Assembly (NCBI GenBank): GCA_034435635.1
Contig: DAOTWY010000014.1
Span: forward strand, 3,575 to 67,574
DNA from: DAOTWY01 sp003696565
GTDB taxonomy: Bacteria; Chloroflexota; Anaerolineae; Aggregatilineales; Phototrophicaceae
DNA length: 64,000 nt
Direction of reading: 5' to 3'
This document shows positions 1 to 8,456 of the stretch, in pieces; position 1 is the first letter of the stretch, and each line of letters opens with the position of its first letter. The notes beneath the pieces are model-generated. The model was given only the letters and a program-made list of their open reading frames with translations. It was not told the DNA's origin and did not search any database. Position numbers and translations under genes: made by a program.

Positions 1-1
1 T

Positions 2-151
2 GTCGTCATGCTCTATCGTGAATTACCGCCAGGGGTCATGTGCCCGGCACAGATTGTCCCATTTGAGGAGACGCTTTCACTTGGTCCGGTGCAAGCCGGT
101 GATTACACATTACAAATCAACAACTACGAAATAACTTTTACCGTTGAATAA
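2..151 (+). CDS. C-terminal fragment of an unknown, probably exported protein
   Basis: An open frame enters from the left edge and ends at a TAA at 149-151, giving the last 49 residues of a protein. The visible part alternates hydrophobic and polar residues and ends in short strands (GDYTLQINN, then TFTVE), as in a beta-sandwich or Ig-like domain of a secreted protein. No family can be named from so short a tail. It lies 73 bases before the exported DUF4139 protein on the same strand, so the two could be cotranscribed. Confidence 0.6.
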   Translation, partial: VVMLYRELPPGVMCPAQIVPFEETLSLGPVQAGDYTLQINNYEITFTVE

Positions 152-224
152 GTGGAACAAAATGCAGGCACACAACGTCTTACCAATATCGACAAGATAA
201 CGATATAGAGCAAGGAATATTCTA

Positions 225-1676
225 ATGAGACATTTGAGATGGACAGCGTTTTTCATGATTATCTTATTAGCGGGGGTGTTTGGCATACAAGCACAAGAAG
301 ATACTGACGATGATTCAGACGTTGCTGTAACCGTTTACAATCAAGGAACGGCTTTGATTCGTGATCGGCGGAGTTTTGATTTATCCGAAGGCGTAAATCA
401 AGTTGATTTTACCGATGTAGCTTCTTCAATTGATGCCACATCCGTGAGTTTTGTTTCACTTTCTGATCCAGATGGTACGTTTGTTTTAGAGCAAAATTAT
501 GTGTATGACTTGGTGGGAACAAGTGCGTTGTTAGAGCGATATATTGACCAAGTCATTACGGTGACAACGAGTGATGGGTCAACATTCAGTGGCGTACTTT
601 TAAGCGGACGAGGGGATATTATCCTACAAGACGAGGGTGGACAAGTCACTGTAGTCGGCGGCGATGACGTGCGTAATATTAGCTTCCCCGCTCTGCCAGA
701 TGGGTTAATCACCCGTCCAACTTTACGCTGGTTGGTGTTTAGTGGCATCAGCGGCAGGCAAGACGTGGAGCTAACCTATCTCACTGGCGGAATTAGTTGG
801 ACAGCGGATTATAATATCCTGCTCAATACTGATAACACTAGCCTAGACCTAAATGGTTGGATAACTTTAACGAACACCAGTGGCACATCATATGATGATG
901 CCCAGTTAAAACTGGTTGCTGGTGATGTCAACCGGATCGCACCAGAAGATTTTTACTACATCGAAGAGCAAGAAATGATGGCGATGGATCGGGCTGCTGC
1001 TGCACCGGCTGGTGTGGAACAACGCGAGTTTTTTGAATATCAACTGTATGAAATTGGTCGCCCGGTAACGATTGGCAATAATGAAACCAAACAAGTTGAG
1101 TTTGTAACCGGCGCAGGAATCACCGCTAATACTTATTATGTATATGATGCAAGTGACTATTTTTATGGTTACTACAGCCCCATTACAGACCCCGGTTATG
1201 GTTTAACAGGCATTACCGATGTCCAGAACTATTTAGAATTTTCTACAGGTGAAGAAAGCGGATTAGGGGCAGATTTACCTGCTGGGCGTGTCCGTGTATA
1301 TCAGGAAGATGTGGACGGAGCAGCCCTATTAATTGGTGAAAACCGGATTGAACACACACCGGAAGGTGAGGAAATCAACATCTATTTGGGTAATGCGTTT
1401 GATCTGGTTGGGGAACGTATTCAAACAGATTTTAATCTGGTTGCCAATAATGTACTACAAGAAACCTATGAAATCCATTTACGGAATCGTAAAGACGATG
1501 ATACCGTGGAAATTCGTGTACCAGAGCGTTTATTCCGCTGGAGTAATTGGGAAATTCTGAGCACATCACACGATTATACACAGCTTGATTCAGCCACAAT
1601 TGAATTTCGTGTTGATGTCCCACCGGGTGAAGAGGTAGTTATCACTTATACCGTTCAATATAGCTGGCCCCGTTAG
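225..1676 (+). CDS. Exported DUF4139 domain protein
   Basis: 483 residues with a typical signal peptide (basic start MRHLRW, hydrophobic core to about residue 21, likely cleavage near IQA). The mature protein opens with VTVYNQGTALIRDRR and a 'G-x-N-x-V-x-F-x-D-V' stretch, the hallmark of the DUF4139 family (related to the mucoidy-inhibitor MuiA group). The end (residues 400-483) is a predicted beta-sandwich with PPGEEVVITYTVQYSW, also usual in that family. A membrane anchor after the signal is not seen, so it should be free in the periplasm or outside. The molecular function of the family is unknown. A good ribosome site (AAGGA, 8 bases upstream) supports the ATG. Its end overlaps the convergent kinase gene by 4 bases. 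Confidence 0.85.
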   Translation: MRHLRWTAFFMIILLAGVFGIQAQEDTDDDSDVAVTVYNQGTALIRDRRSFDLSEGVNQVDFTDVASSIDATSVSFVSLSDPDGTFVLEQNYVYDLVGTSALLERYIDQVITVTTSDGSTFSGVLLSGRGDIILQDEGGQVTVVGGDDVRNISFPALPDGLITRPTLRWLVFSGISGRQDVELTYLTGGISWTADYNILLNTDNTSLDLNGWITLTNTSGTSYDDAQLKLVAGDVNRIAPEDFYYIEEQEMMAMDRAAAAPAGVEQREFFEYQLYEIGRPVTIGNNETKQVEFVTGAGITANTYYVYDASDYFYGYYSPITDPGYGLTGITDVQNYLEFSTGEESGLGADLPAGRVRVYQEDVDGAALLIGENRIEHTPEGEEINIYLGNAFDLVGERIQTDFNLVANNVLQETYEIHLRNRKDDDTVEIRVPERLFRWSNWEILSTSHDYTQLDSATIEFRVDVPPGEEVVITYTVQYSWPR

Positions 1677-3694
1677 TTAACAGGCACAACAAAGAAAAAA
1701 CGTCCGCCAGGGGTGTGTTTGGTAGCAGGCTCTGCCCAAATACACCCCTGATGTAATTGGATCAGTGTGTGAGCAATCGCCAAGCCAAGCCCAGCCCCTT
1801 CCACCTGATCTCGACGTGCGGCATTGGTGCGATAAAATGGCAAGAAAATTTTCTCCACGTCATCCGGAGTTAACCCTTCTCCTTGGTCAACCACGCGGAC
1901 AACAAGACACGGTGGTCTTAAGGCAAGCGGCATAGATGCCGGTAATTGAGTGGTATTTTGGGCATAAGTAACATCCACAAAGATATGCTTTTGAGGTGGG
2001 GAATATTTAATCGCGTTAGTCAGCAGATTTGATAAAGCTTGTCCGATTCGGTCAGCATCAAGCATCATCAATGGCAAATTCTCTGGCATGGTCAGCTTGA
2101 TTTGTTGCTGCTTCTCTTTCAACTGGGGATTTAAGCGAGAGATGGTATCTTTAATAAGGCGTGTTACATCAGTTGGTGTTATATAAAGTGACACTTCCCC
2201 AACGTTGGCACGGCTTAAATCAATAATATCGGTAAAAACTTTATTGAGGTGTAACGCACTTTTATGAATAATTTCAGTATATTCGCGCGCTAATGGTGGC
2301 AATTCATCCCCGTCATGCGCTTCTAAAATAAACTCTGCAAATCCTCGTATAGATGTCAGCGGTGTGCGCAACTCATGAGATATGCGAGAGAGCAATTCCG
2401 AGCGCAATCGCTCCGCAGTACGCTCTGGCGTAATGTTATGAAACGTATAAATCCGCCCGATGATAACGCCATCTTTATAGACCGGCGCGGTATACCACTG
2501 AATTTCAACGGACTGCCCGGCGGTATTCGTCAGGCGGATTTCTCCACTGGCGATACTATTGGGTTGAACTGCCTGCCAAATTTCGATTAAGTCACGTTGT
2601 TGACTGGGCGGGATTCGGGTATAAGTTAATAATTCCCAAAAAGAAATGCCATGAAGCGCACGTGGTTCCACATCAAACAAATCAAAAAAACGTGAGTTAA
2701 CAGTCAAGACGCTGCATGTTGGGTCTGGCAAGACCATAACAACACCGTCTGTCACCGCATCTAACAAAGCAGCACGCCCCTGTTGAACAAAATCTGCTTG
2801 TTGCTTAAGGGCAGCAGCTAAGGTGCTGATGGTCAAAAATTCACTGACAATCTGATATGTGCGAATTTCGTGCGCAGAAAACTCATGATGTTGGTCTGTG
2901 GTAATAACAATCACACCAAGATTACGCGCCTCTGACCGTAACAGTAATACAGCAAATGCCTGAACATCATGATTGACCGCCAACCTAAAGGGTTCAATAG
3001 CGGTTAAGTGCTGACTATCATAGCGCACTAGCATATGGGTTTCATTAAGTTCATTAAACAACATCGGATAATCTGCCAATGAAATGCGCTGCCCTACCCC
3101 TAACCCACTACCTTGATAACGTGACCAAGACGCTGCTATTTCTAAATATTCATGCTCCTGATCCACTGGACCAAAAAATCCAATGAGGCAACTTGCAATG
3201 TGTGTGTCAAACAGGTAATCCCGCAAGACGTTAACAATATTTTGTGGTGAGGGATTAGAAGCAATTGCCTGCGCAGTATTAGCGATAGCCTCAGTTGTAA
3301 TCAGCCGCTCAGCAAGGTAGCGATTTTCTAAAATGGCATGAATCAGTTCAACCGGGTCTTGCAGCATATCAATGTGTTGTGATGTCAACGCACCCGGTTG
3401 CTCACTGAATAAGGCTAATAAGCAGACGGTGCGGTCAAACACGCCAACAGGATACAATAACGCGCTGCTGCACCATCCATTGCCTGATAAAATCAACGGA
3501 AACTGTTCTAACGCATCTAAATGATCGTGCAGCCAATTTGATAATTCAACAGGAAGTTCCGGTTGAGTTGTCGCATAAAGGTCTAGCTGATCAACATCAT
3601 GGCTATACCCATAAACACAAACAAAATCAACCGGAGCTTGTTGAAGAATAACCCGAAGAATAAATTGTAAACGGTTATCCAGGCTGACCCGCAC
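1673..3694 (-). CDS. Sensor histidine kinase (GAF-PAS-HisKA-HATPase)
   Basis: 673 residues, no membrane segments, so a cytoplasmic kinase. Order: a weak GAF-like region (1-125), a second GAF-like region (about 130-295), a PAS domain (about 305-425), HisKA with the phosphoacceptor in SHELRTP (His440), then HATPase_c with N box NLLTNAIKY, G1 DQGEGL and G2 GAGLGLA. All catalytic boxes are intact. The GTG start shares its G with the last base of the TAG stop of the upstream response regulator (TAGTG), so translation is coupled and the two form a cognate pair in RR-then-HK order. The signal is unknown; GAF and PAS domains suggest a small-molecule or redox input. Confidence 0.9.
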   Translation of the reverse strand: MRVSLDNRLQFILRVILQQAPVDFVCVYGYSHDVDQLDLYATTQPELPVELSNWLHDHLDALEQFPLILSGNGWCSSALLYPVGVFDRTVCLLALFSEQPGALTSQHIDMLQDPVELIHAILENRYLAERLITTEAIANTAQAIASNPSPQNIVNVLRDYLFDTHIASCLIGFFGPVDQEHEYLEIAASWSRYQGSGLGVGQRISLADYPMLFNELNETHMLVRYDSQHLTAIEPFRLAVNHDVQAFAVLLLRSEARNLGVIVITTDQHHEFSAHEIRTYQIVSEFLTISTLAAALKQQADFVQQGRAALLDAVTDGVVMVLPDPTCSVLTVNSRFFDLFDVEPRALHGISFWELLTYTRIPPSQQRDLIEIWQAVQPNSIASGEIRLTNTAGQSVEIQWYTAPVYKDGVIIGRIYTFHNITPERTAERLRSELLSRISHELRTPLTSIRGFAEFILEAHDGDELPPLAREYTEIIHKSALHLNKVFTDIIDLSRANVGEVSLYITPTDVTRLIKDTISRLNPQLKEKQQQIKLTMPENLPLMMLDADRIGQALSNLLTNAIKYSPPQKHIFVDVTYAQNTTQLPASMPLALRPPCLVVRVVDQGEGLTPDDVEKIFLPFYRTNAARRDQVEGAGLGLAIAHTLIQLHQGCIWAEPATKHTPGGRFFFVVPVN

Positions 3695-4410
3695 TATTTA
3701 TCCTCATCTGATTCCACCGGGCGAATAGTAAACATATAGCCTACGCCTCGTTCAGTGCGAATGTAGTGAGGATGATGAGAGTCTGATTCAAGTTTACGGC
3801 GTAAACGATGCATATGAACACGCAGTGTATCTTCCCCGACCTCTTCAGAGGGCCAAACTCGCGCAATCAGCATCCGGTTTTCTACAACACGCCCAGCATT
3901 CCGTAAAAGAACATGCAGCAAAATCGACTCAGTAGGAGTTAATCCTATGGGTTTATTGTTAACGATAATCCGATTATGGGCGAAATCAACTTGTAGATTT
4001 TCATCCACTTGAACAACGGGTTCACTGGCATAATCTAGGCTAGGCATCCGTGCTAAAACCACTTGAATACGTGCCTCAAGTTCACGTAATTCAAATGGCT
4101 TGACGATAAAATCTTCAGCATATTTCCTAAGCCCTTGCACAATTGTATCTGTGTCGCTAGTGGATGTCACAAAGATGATTGGGACATCCGCCATCGATTT
4201 AATTTTGCTACTGACTTCAAAGCCGTGCATGGTAGGTAAGGCAAGGTCAACCAAAGCGATATGAGGCAGCCCATGCTCTTTAATGTGTTGTAGTGCGTCT
4301 GGTCCGTCTGTCACAGGTGTCACTTCATAACCATATTTTGTGAGATAGTCCGTTACCAATTTGCTGATGCTGGAATCATCTTCAATCAGGAGTACCTTAG
4401 ATTTTTTCAT
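3694..4410 (-). CDS. OmpR/PhoB-family response regulator
   Basis: 238 residues. An N-terminal receiver has the acidic pair D11/D12, phosphoacceptor Asp55 in LVDLALP, Thr in FVTSTSD and Lys in IVKPFE. It is followed by a winged-helix DNA-binding domain (about 130-230) with the family motifs TPTESILLHVLLRNAGRVV and RVHMHRLRRKLE, ending in RTERGVGYMF. This is a standard DNA-binding transcription factor activated by phosphorylation, most likely by the kinase directly downstream, with which it shares a base. It reads away from the 351-base region before the GT51 gene, so it may also bind there; two short GC-rich inverted repeats in that region are candidate sites. Confidence 0.93.
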   Translation of the reverse strand: MKKSKVLLIEDDSSISKLVTDYLTKYGYEVTPVTDGPDALQHIKEHGLPHIALVDLALPTMHGFEVSSKIKSMADVPIIFVTSTSDTDTIVQGLRKYAEDFIVKPFELRELEARIQVVLARMPSLDYASEPVVQVDENLQVDFAHNRIIVNNKPIGLTPTESILLHVLLRNAGRVVENRMLIARVWPSEEVGEDTLRVHMHRLRRKLESDSHHPHYIRTERGVGYMFTIRPVESDEDK

Positions 4411-4761
4411 TGGAATTATGCGGCAAAACCACCTGCTTATACTCTTTAAAAAATAATTGGATGATCCCCTCTCATGAATGGGGTTCCTAATCGCTCAAAT
4501 TCAACCCCATTTATGGGGCAATCAGACCTAGCGTGCAGAGTGTATTCTTACGCTATAGATATGCGATTAATTTCTTAAAGTGCATTAGCGGATGGTAGGA
4601 GCCACTTCTCCTTTCTTTTTGTTTCATCAAATTTACAGGTGCCCAGTAAATGAGGGCTTCAAGTTCTGCCCGGCATCTTTATTATGTATGTTGATGCCAC
4701 GATCATTTAGCTTAATATAACGAAATGTATAGTATTTTTAGAAATATACCCCATCCATATT
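4411..4761. promoter_or_regulatory. Divergent intergenic region with inverted repeats and a candidate promoter
   Basis: The only gene-free stretch over 300 bases. It separates the divergent response-regulator and GT51 genes. Seen here: a perfect inverted repeat CCCCAT-TT-ATGGGG at 4505-4518, and a related imperfect one 30-odd bases earlier (CCCCTCTCATGAATGGGG near 4465-4483). For the plus strand, a possible sigma-70 promoter is TTGATG (4691-4696), 16 bases, TAATAT (4713-4718). No small reading frame or RNA gene was recognised. The paired GGGG/CCCC repeats look like operators for the adjacent regulator, but that is inference. Confidence 0.45.
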
Positions 4762-7755
4762 GTGAAGTCAAAGCGAATCACGCAATTTTTACGTCTTTGT
4801 GGTACAGTTACAAGTGTAATTTGTCAGCAATCGTTAGTAGGATTAATGGCATCCGTTACTCAGATTATCCGACGTAGGCGGCGTAAACGTCAATACAGAC
4901 AAGAAACAGCCCAACAACGTGAAACCTGGGGCTGGTTAATTGGTGGTGGCGTGTTCATCATCTTATTCGGTCCCATTTTGGCAGCATTTGGATGGATCAC
5001 TCTGGTTTATACAACCGCTTATGCACAACTTCCTGATCCACGTCAAACAATTTACCTAGACCCATTAATTGGTGCTACACGTATTTACGACTCAAGCGGT
5101 GGGACGCTTTTAGTATCCGTATCTGACCCGCTAGGGGATCAACGCGAGTGGATTCCTTTAGAAGAGCTACCTGAGTATTTAATTGACGCGACAATTTTAT
5201 GGGAAGACCCCGATTTTTTTGAGACAGTTGGGTTTGATTTAATCACAATGGCTGAGCGATTAATGCGCCATACCATTCAAAGTGGTTCCGTGCCAGCTGA
5301 TTCATCCATAACAGGGCGATTGGTGAGGAATGTCATTTTACCAGAAGATCGCACAATGGAGATTGCCTTTGTAGCGGCAATTCAAGCAGAATATACCCCA
5401 GAAGAAATCATTGAATGGCATTTAAACACAAACTATTACGGTAACGAAATTTATGGCATTGAAGCAGCTGCCCAGATTTATCTTGGCAAGTCTGCACGTG
5501 ATCTCACCTTAGATGAAGCAGCTCTTTTGGCGGCGATCCCTACTGCGCCTCGTTTTAACCCATTAGATGACGAAACCGCTGCCCGAGGAAGGCAAGGCGA
5601 CCTTTTGAGGCGCATGCTTTCTGAGGGATTAATCACCCGTTCACAGTTTGAAACAAGCATCGATACACAGACGCGCATTCAAATCAACAGTGGGCAAATA
5701 CCTCTTATCGCACCAGAATTTGCCATTTTTGCCCGGCGACAAGCCGAAGATATTTTAGACTCGTTAGGGTTAGATGGCGCACAATTGGTGTCTCGCGGGG
5801 GGTTGCGCATTATCACAACATTAGATTTAGACCTTTATTATCAGGCAGAATGTGCTTTGCAAGCGCATTTGGCACAACTACGCGGGGACGTAATCACTCA
5901 ATCCTTTACACGAGATAATCAACCCTGTTTTGCTGCTGATTTTTTACCTGATGAGCCAATAGAAATAGGCGACACCCCACCCGACAGCGGAATTATTGTC
6001 GTTATCCGCCCAGAAACCGGGGAAATTATGGCGATGATAGGGAATGCCACAGAGGCAAATCGACAACCAGGTGTTGTATTGCATCCATTTGCTTATCTCA
6101 CGGGTTTTCTTAGCACAGACTACACCCCTGCAACCATGCTATTGGATATTCCGCGCCCGTTCCCAGGGGCACAAGAAGGCTTGCTTTATATCCCAAACAA
6201 TGTAGATGGGCAATTCCGTGGACCACTCAGTTTACGAGAAGCGATGAACGCTGGATTACAGCCCCCTGTCACGCAGGTTGTCAACACATTAGGTATAAAT
6301 GAAGTGCTTGATATTGCGCATCGTGTGGGGATCAACAGCTTACGTGGTAGTAACTATGACTTATCACTATTAGAAGGTAGTGGAGAGGTATCTGCGCTAG
6401 ATATCGCCTACGCATATTCAAGTTTTGCGTTGATGGGGCAAATTAATGGGCTAAGAGTTGAGCCGATTGCAGAAGGCTTCCGCGACCATGATCCGGTTGC
6501 AATCCGGCGAATTGAGGATGCAAACGGCAACGTACTATGGGAATATGACAATGCACAGGTAACATTAAATCGTGTACCTGTGATGGAACCTCCATTAGCT
6601 TATCTGGTCAACCATATCTTATCAGATCGCACCACAAGGCAAAAAACACTTGGTCAGGGAAATGTCTTAGAACGGAATTACCCAACAGCCGTCATCAGTG
6701 GGCAAACACTAAATCATGTAGACAACTGGACGGTTGGTTATACACCATATATCGTCACAGTGGTTAATTTACATCGTCAAGATGGCAGAGGAACATCACT
6801 AACCGCTTTTGGCACAGATGGAGCAGCCTATGTGTGGCGGAGTATTATGGATTATCTTCAAGCGCGTGATAATTTACCAACTGATGAGTGGGCGCGTCCA
6901 GCAAGCATTGCAGAAACCGTTGTATGTGAAATCTCTGGGATGGCAGCCAATGGCAATTGTGAAACCCGCCGTGAGATTTTCCTGGGAGAATGGCAGTTCC
7001 CACCGGTTGACACTTATTGGCAACTTGTAGAAATCAACAGTCAAAATGGACGTTTAGCAACTCTCAGCACGCCTGCCGCCCTAAGAACAACAGTTGCTTA
7101 TTTTATCCCACCAGAGGAAGCGATGGACTGGTGGCGAGCAAACAATTTACCATTGCCGCCCACCCAAACCGATAATACGCTACCTAATTTGTTATCCTCT
7201 ACAGTTATTTTGCAGCCAGCAGATTATGACATTGTGGGGGGCGTGGTGGATATTCGTGGTAGCATGGAAAGCGAGAATTTAGACTACTATCAAGTGCTAT
7301 ATGGGGAAGGAATTAACCCAACCAGTTGGATCACCTTAAGCGAAGGGCAAGAAGCACCCGCACCAGGAACAAGCCTAGCACTATGGGACACTGCGGGGTT
7401 AGATGGCACATATGTGATCCAATTACGAGTTGTCCGTGATGATGGCACGCCAGAAACAGGTGTTGTCCAAATTACAGTAGATAATATCCCCCCGGCAATT
7501 ATCTTAAACGGTAGTGGGACCTATCGATTTGGTGTTGACGATGTCATTCCACTCGTGGCAGAGGTAACAGACAACATCCGCGTAGACCGTGTGGATTTTT
7601 ATCATAATGGGCAATTTATAAGCAGCGATGACACGTTCCCTTATGAATATAATCACCCTATCAACCGTACTGGTATTGAACAGTTTACAGCTGTTGTCTA
7701 TGACGCAGTTGGAAACACCTCCGAATCGACAATTGAAGTAGAGGTCACACGATAA
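4762..7755 (+). CDS. GT51 (class A PBP-like) protein with degenerate transpeptidase domain
   Basis: 997 residues. After a basic tail (RRRRRKRQYR) and one membrane helix (about 57-85) comes a GT51 glycosyltransferase domain (about 100-290). It keeps the first catalytic glutamate in E148-D-P-D-F-F, a glutamate at the second position (E200), and the YxN/YG.EIYGIEAAA block. The following penicillin-binding region (about 400-700) aligns well but lacks every catalytic motif: SxxK reads V438-V-L-H441, SxN reads GLQ (498-500), KTG reads ISG (645-647). Two Ig-like domains (about 810-997) end the protein. The first start is GTG at 4762 without a ribosome site; ATG 4846 (residue 29), preceded by AGGA, is an alternative. 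It probably polymerises glycan or binds the wall without cross-linking. Confidence 0.87.
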   Translation: MKSKRITQFLRLCGTVTSVICQQSLVGLMASVTQIIRRRRRKRQYRQETAQQRETWGWLIGGGVFIILFGPILAAFGWITLVYTTAYAQLPDPRQTIYLDPLIGATRIYDSSGGTLLVSVSDPLGDQREWIPLEELPEYLIDATILWEDPDFFETVGFDLITMAERLMRHTIQSGSVPADSSITGRLVRNVILPEDRTMEIAFVAAIQAEYTPEEIIEWHLNTNYYGNEIYGIEAAAQIYLGKSARDLTLDEAALLAAIPTAPRFNPLDDETAARGRQGDLLRRMLSEGLITRSQFETSIDTQTRIQINSGQIPLIAPEFAIFARRQAEDILDSLGLDGAQLVSRGGLRIITTLDLDLYYQAECALQAHLAQLRGDVITQSFTRDNQPCFAADFLPDEPIEIGDTPPDSGIIVVIRPETGEIMAMIGNATEANRQPGVVLHPFAYLTGFLSTDYTPATMLLDIPRPFPGAQEGLLYIPNNVDGQFRGPLSLREAMNAGLQPPVTQVVNTLGINEVLDIAHRVGINSLRGSNYDLSLLEGSGEVSALDIAYAYSSFALMGQINGLRVEPIAEGFRDHDPVAIRRIEDANGNVLWEYDNAQVTLNRVPVMEPPLAYLVNHILSDRTTRQKTLGQGNVLERNYPTAVISGQTLNHVDNWTVGYTPYIVTVVNLHRQDGRGTSLTAFGTDGAAYVWRSIMDYLQARDNLPTDEWARPASIAETVVCEISGMAANGNCETRREIFLGEWQFPPVDTYWQLVEINSQNGRLATLSTPAALRTTVAYFIPPEEAMDWWRANNLPLPPTQTDNTLPNLLSSTVILQPADYDIVGGVVDIRGSMESENLDYYQVLYGEGINPTSWITLSEGQEAPAPGTSLALWDTAGLDGTYVIQLRVVRDDGTPETGVVQITVDNIPPAIILNGSGTYRFGVDDVIPLVAEVTDNIRVDRVDFYHNGQFISSDDTFPYEYNHPINRTGIEQFTAVVYDAVGNTSESTIEVEVTR

Positions 7756-8427
7756 ATGCAATCACAATCTGTAGAAGATTTTTTGAAAGCAATTTATGTG
7801 CTGCAACAAAAAATGGATCGGGTTAGCACAAATGCCTTAGCAGAAGCGCGCAATATCTCTGCGCCGTCGGTGACGGATATGGCAAGGCGCATGGTAGATG
7901 CCGGATTAATTGATTATCAACGCTATTATGGGATGCGCCTAACACCTGAAGGTGAAAAAATTGCTTTGAAATTGATCCGGCGGCATCGTTTAATTGAGCT
8001 GTACCTTGTAGAAGAACTTGGCTATGCACTGCATGAAGTTCATGATGAAGCGGAAAATTTAGAACACGCTGTTTCTGACCGGTTTGTGGAAGCCATTGCA
8101 GAAAAACTTGGCAACCCTCAAATCGATCCGCATGGTGATCCGATTCCAAGTAAAGATGGGGAATTTTTACAACGTCATCTCATCCCATTGACTGATTTGG
8201 CAGAGGGGAAATCTGCACGGGTGGGGCGTTTTGTTGCAGAAAACGACACACTACTCCAACATATCTTAGAGCGTGGCTTCAGCTTAGATATGACTGTGAA
8301 GATGATTCATCTGGAACCATTTGATGGTCCAATCACACTAGAAATTAATGGCGAGACGATTATCATCGGGCGTACTGTTGCAGTTAGTATTTTGGTTGAT
8401 CCGATCAAATCACCCAACAAGCGTTAA
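7756..8427 (+). CDS. DtxR/MntR-family metal-dependent repressor
   Basis: 223 residues, the length of the three-domain DtxR/IdeR group. Residues 1-70 are a winged helix (VSTNALAEARNISAPSVTDMARRM), 71-140 the metal-binding dimer domain, and 150-220 an SH3-like FeoA domain. The metal positions are Asp8, His77, Glu100, Glu103 and His104. The Glu100 position is cysteine in iron-sensing DtxR and glutamate in manganese-sensing MntR, so manganese is the better guess. The ATG directly follows the TAA of the GT51 gene (TAAATG), so the two are translationally coupled. No metal transporter is nearby, which is odd for this family, and suggests it regulates distant genes or the cell-wall gene itself. Confidence 0.9.
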   Translation: MQSQSVEDFLKAIYVLQQKMDRVSTNALAEARNISAPSVTDMARRMVDAGLIDYQRYYGMRLTPEGEKIALKLIRRHRLIELYLVEELGYALHEVHDEAENLEHAVSDRFVEAIAEKLGNPQIDPHGDPIPSKDGEFLQRHLIPLTDLAEGKSARVGRFVAENDTLLQHILERGFSLDMTVKMIHLEPFDGPITLEINGETIIIGRTVAVSILVDPIKSPNKR

Positions 8428-8456
8428 TCATACAAATAATCTCATCAAAGGTTTTG

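Noticed and set aside
497..748. Antisense frame inside the DUF4139 gene, and many like it across the window
   Set aside because: These frames lie opposite or out of phase with long genes that have clear domains, have no ribosome site and show no family motif.
4762..7755. Calling this a functional bifunctional penicillin-binding protein (PBP1a)
   Set aside because: Overall similarity suggests it, but the SxxK, SxN and KTG motifs are all absent, so a transpeptidase activity should not be claimed.
8454..8456. TTG as start of the GT-C-like membrane protein
   Set aside because: The next codon is ATG with a properly spaced AAAGG; the TTG is only 2 bases from that site.
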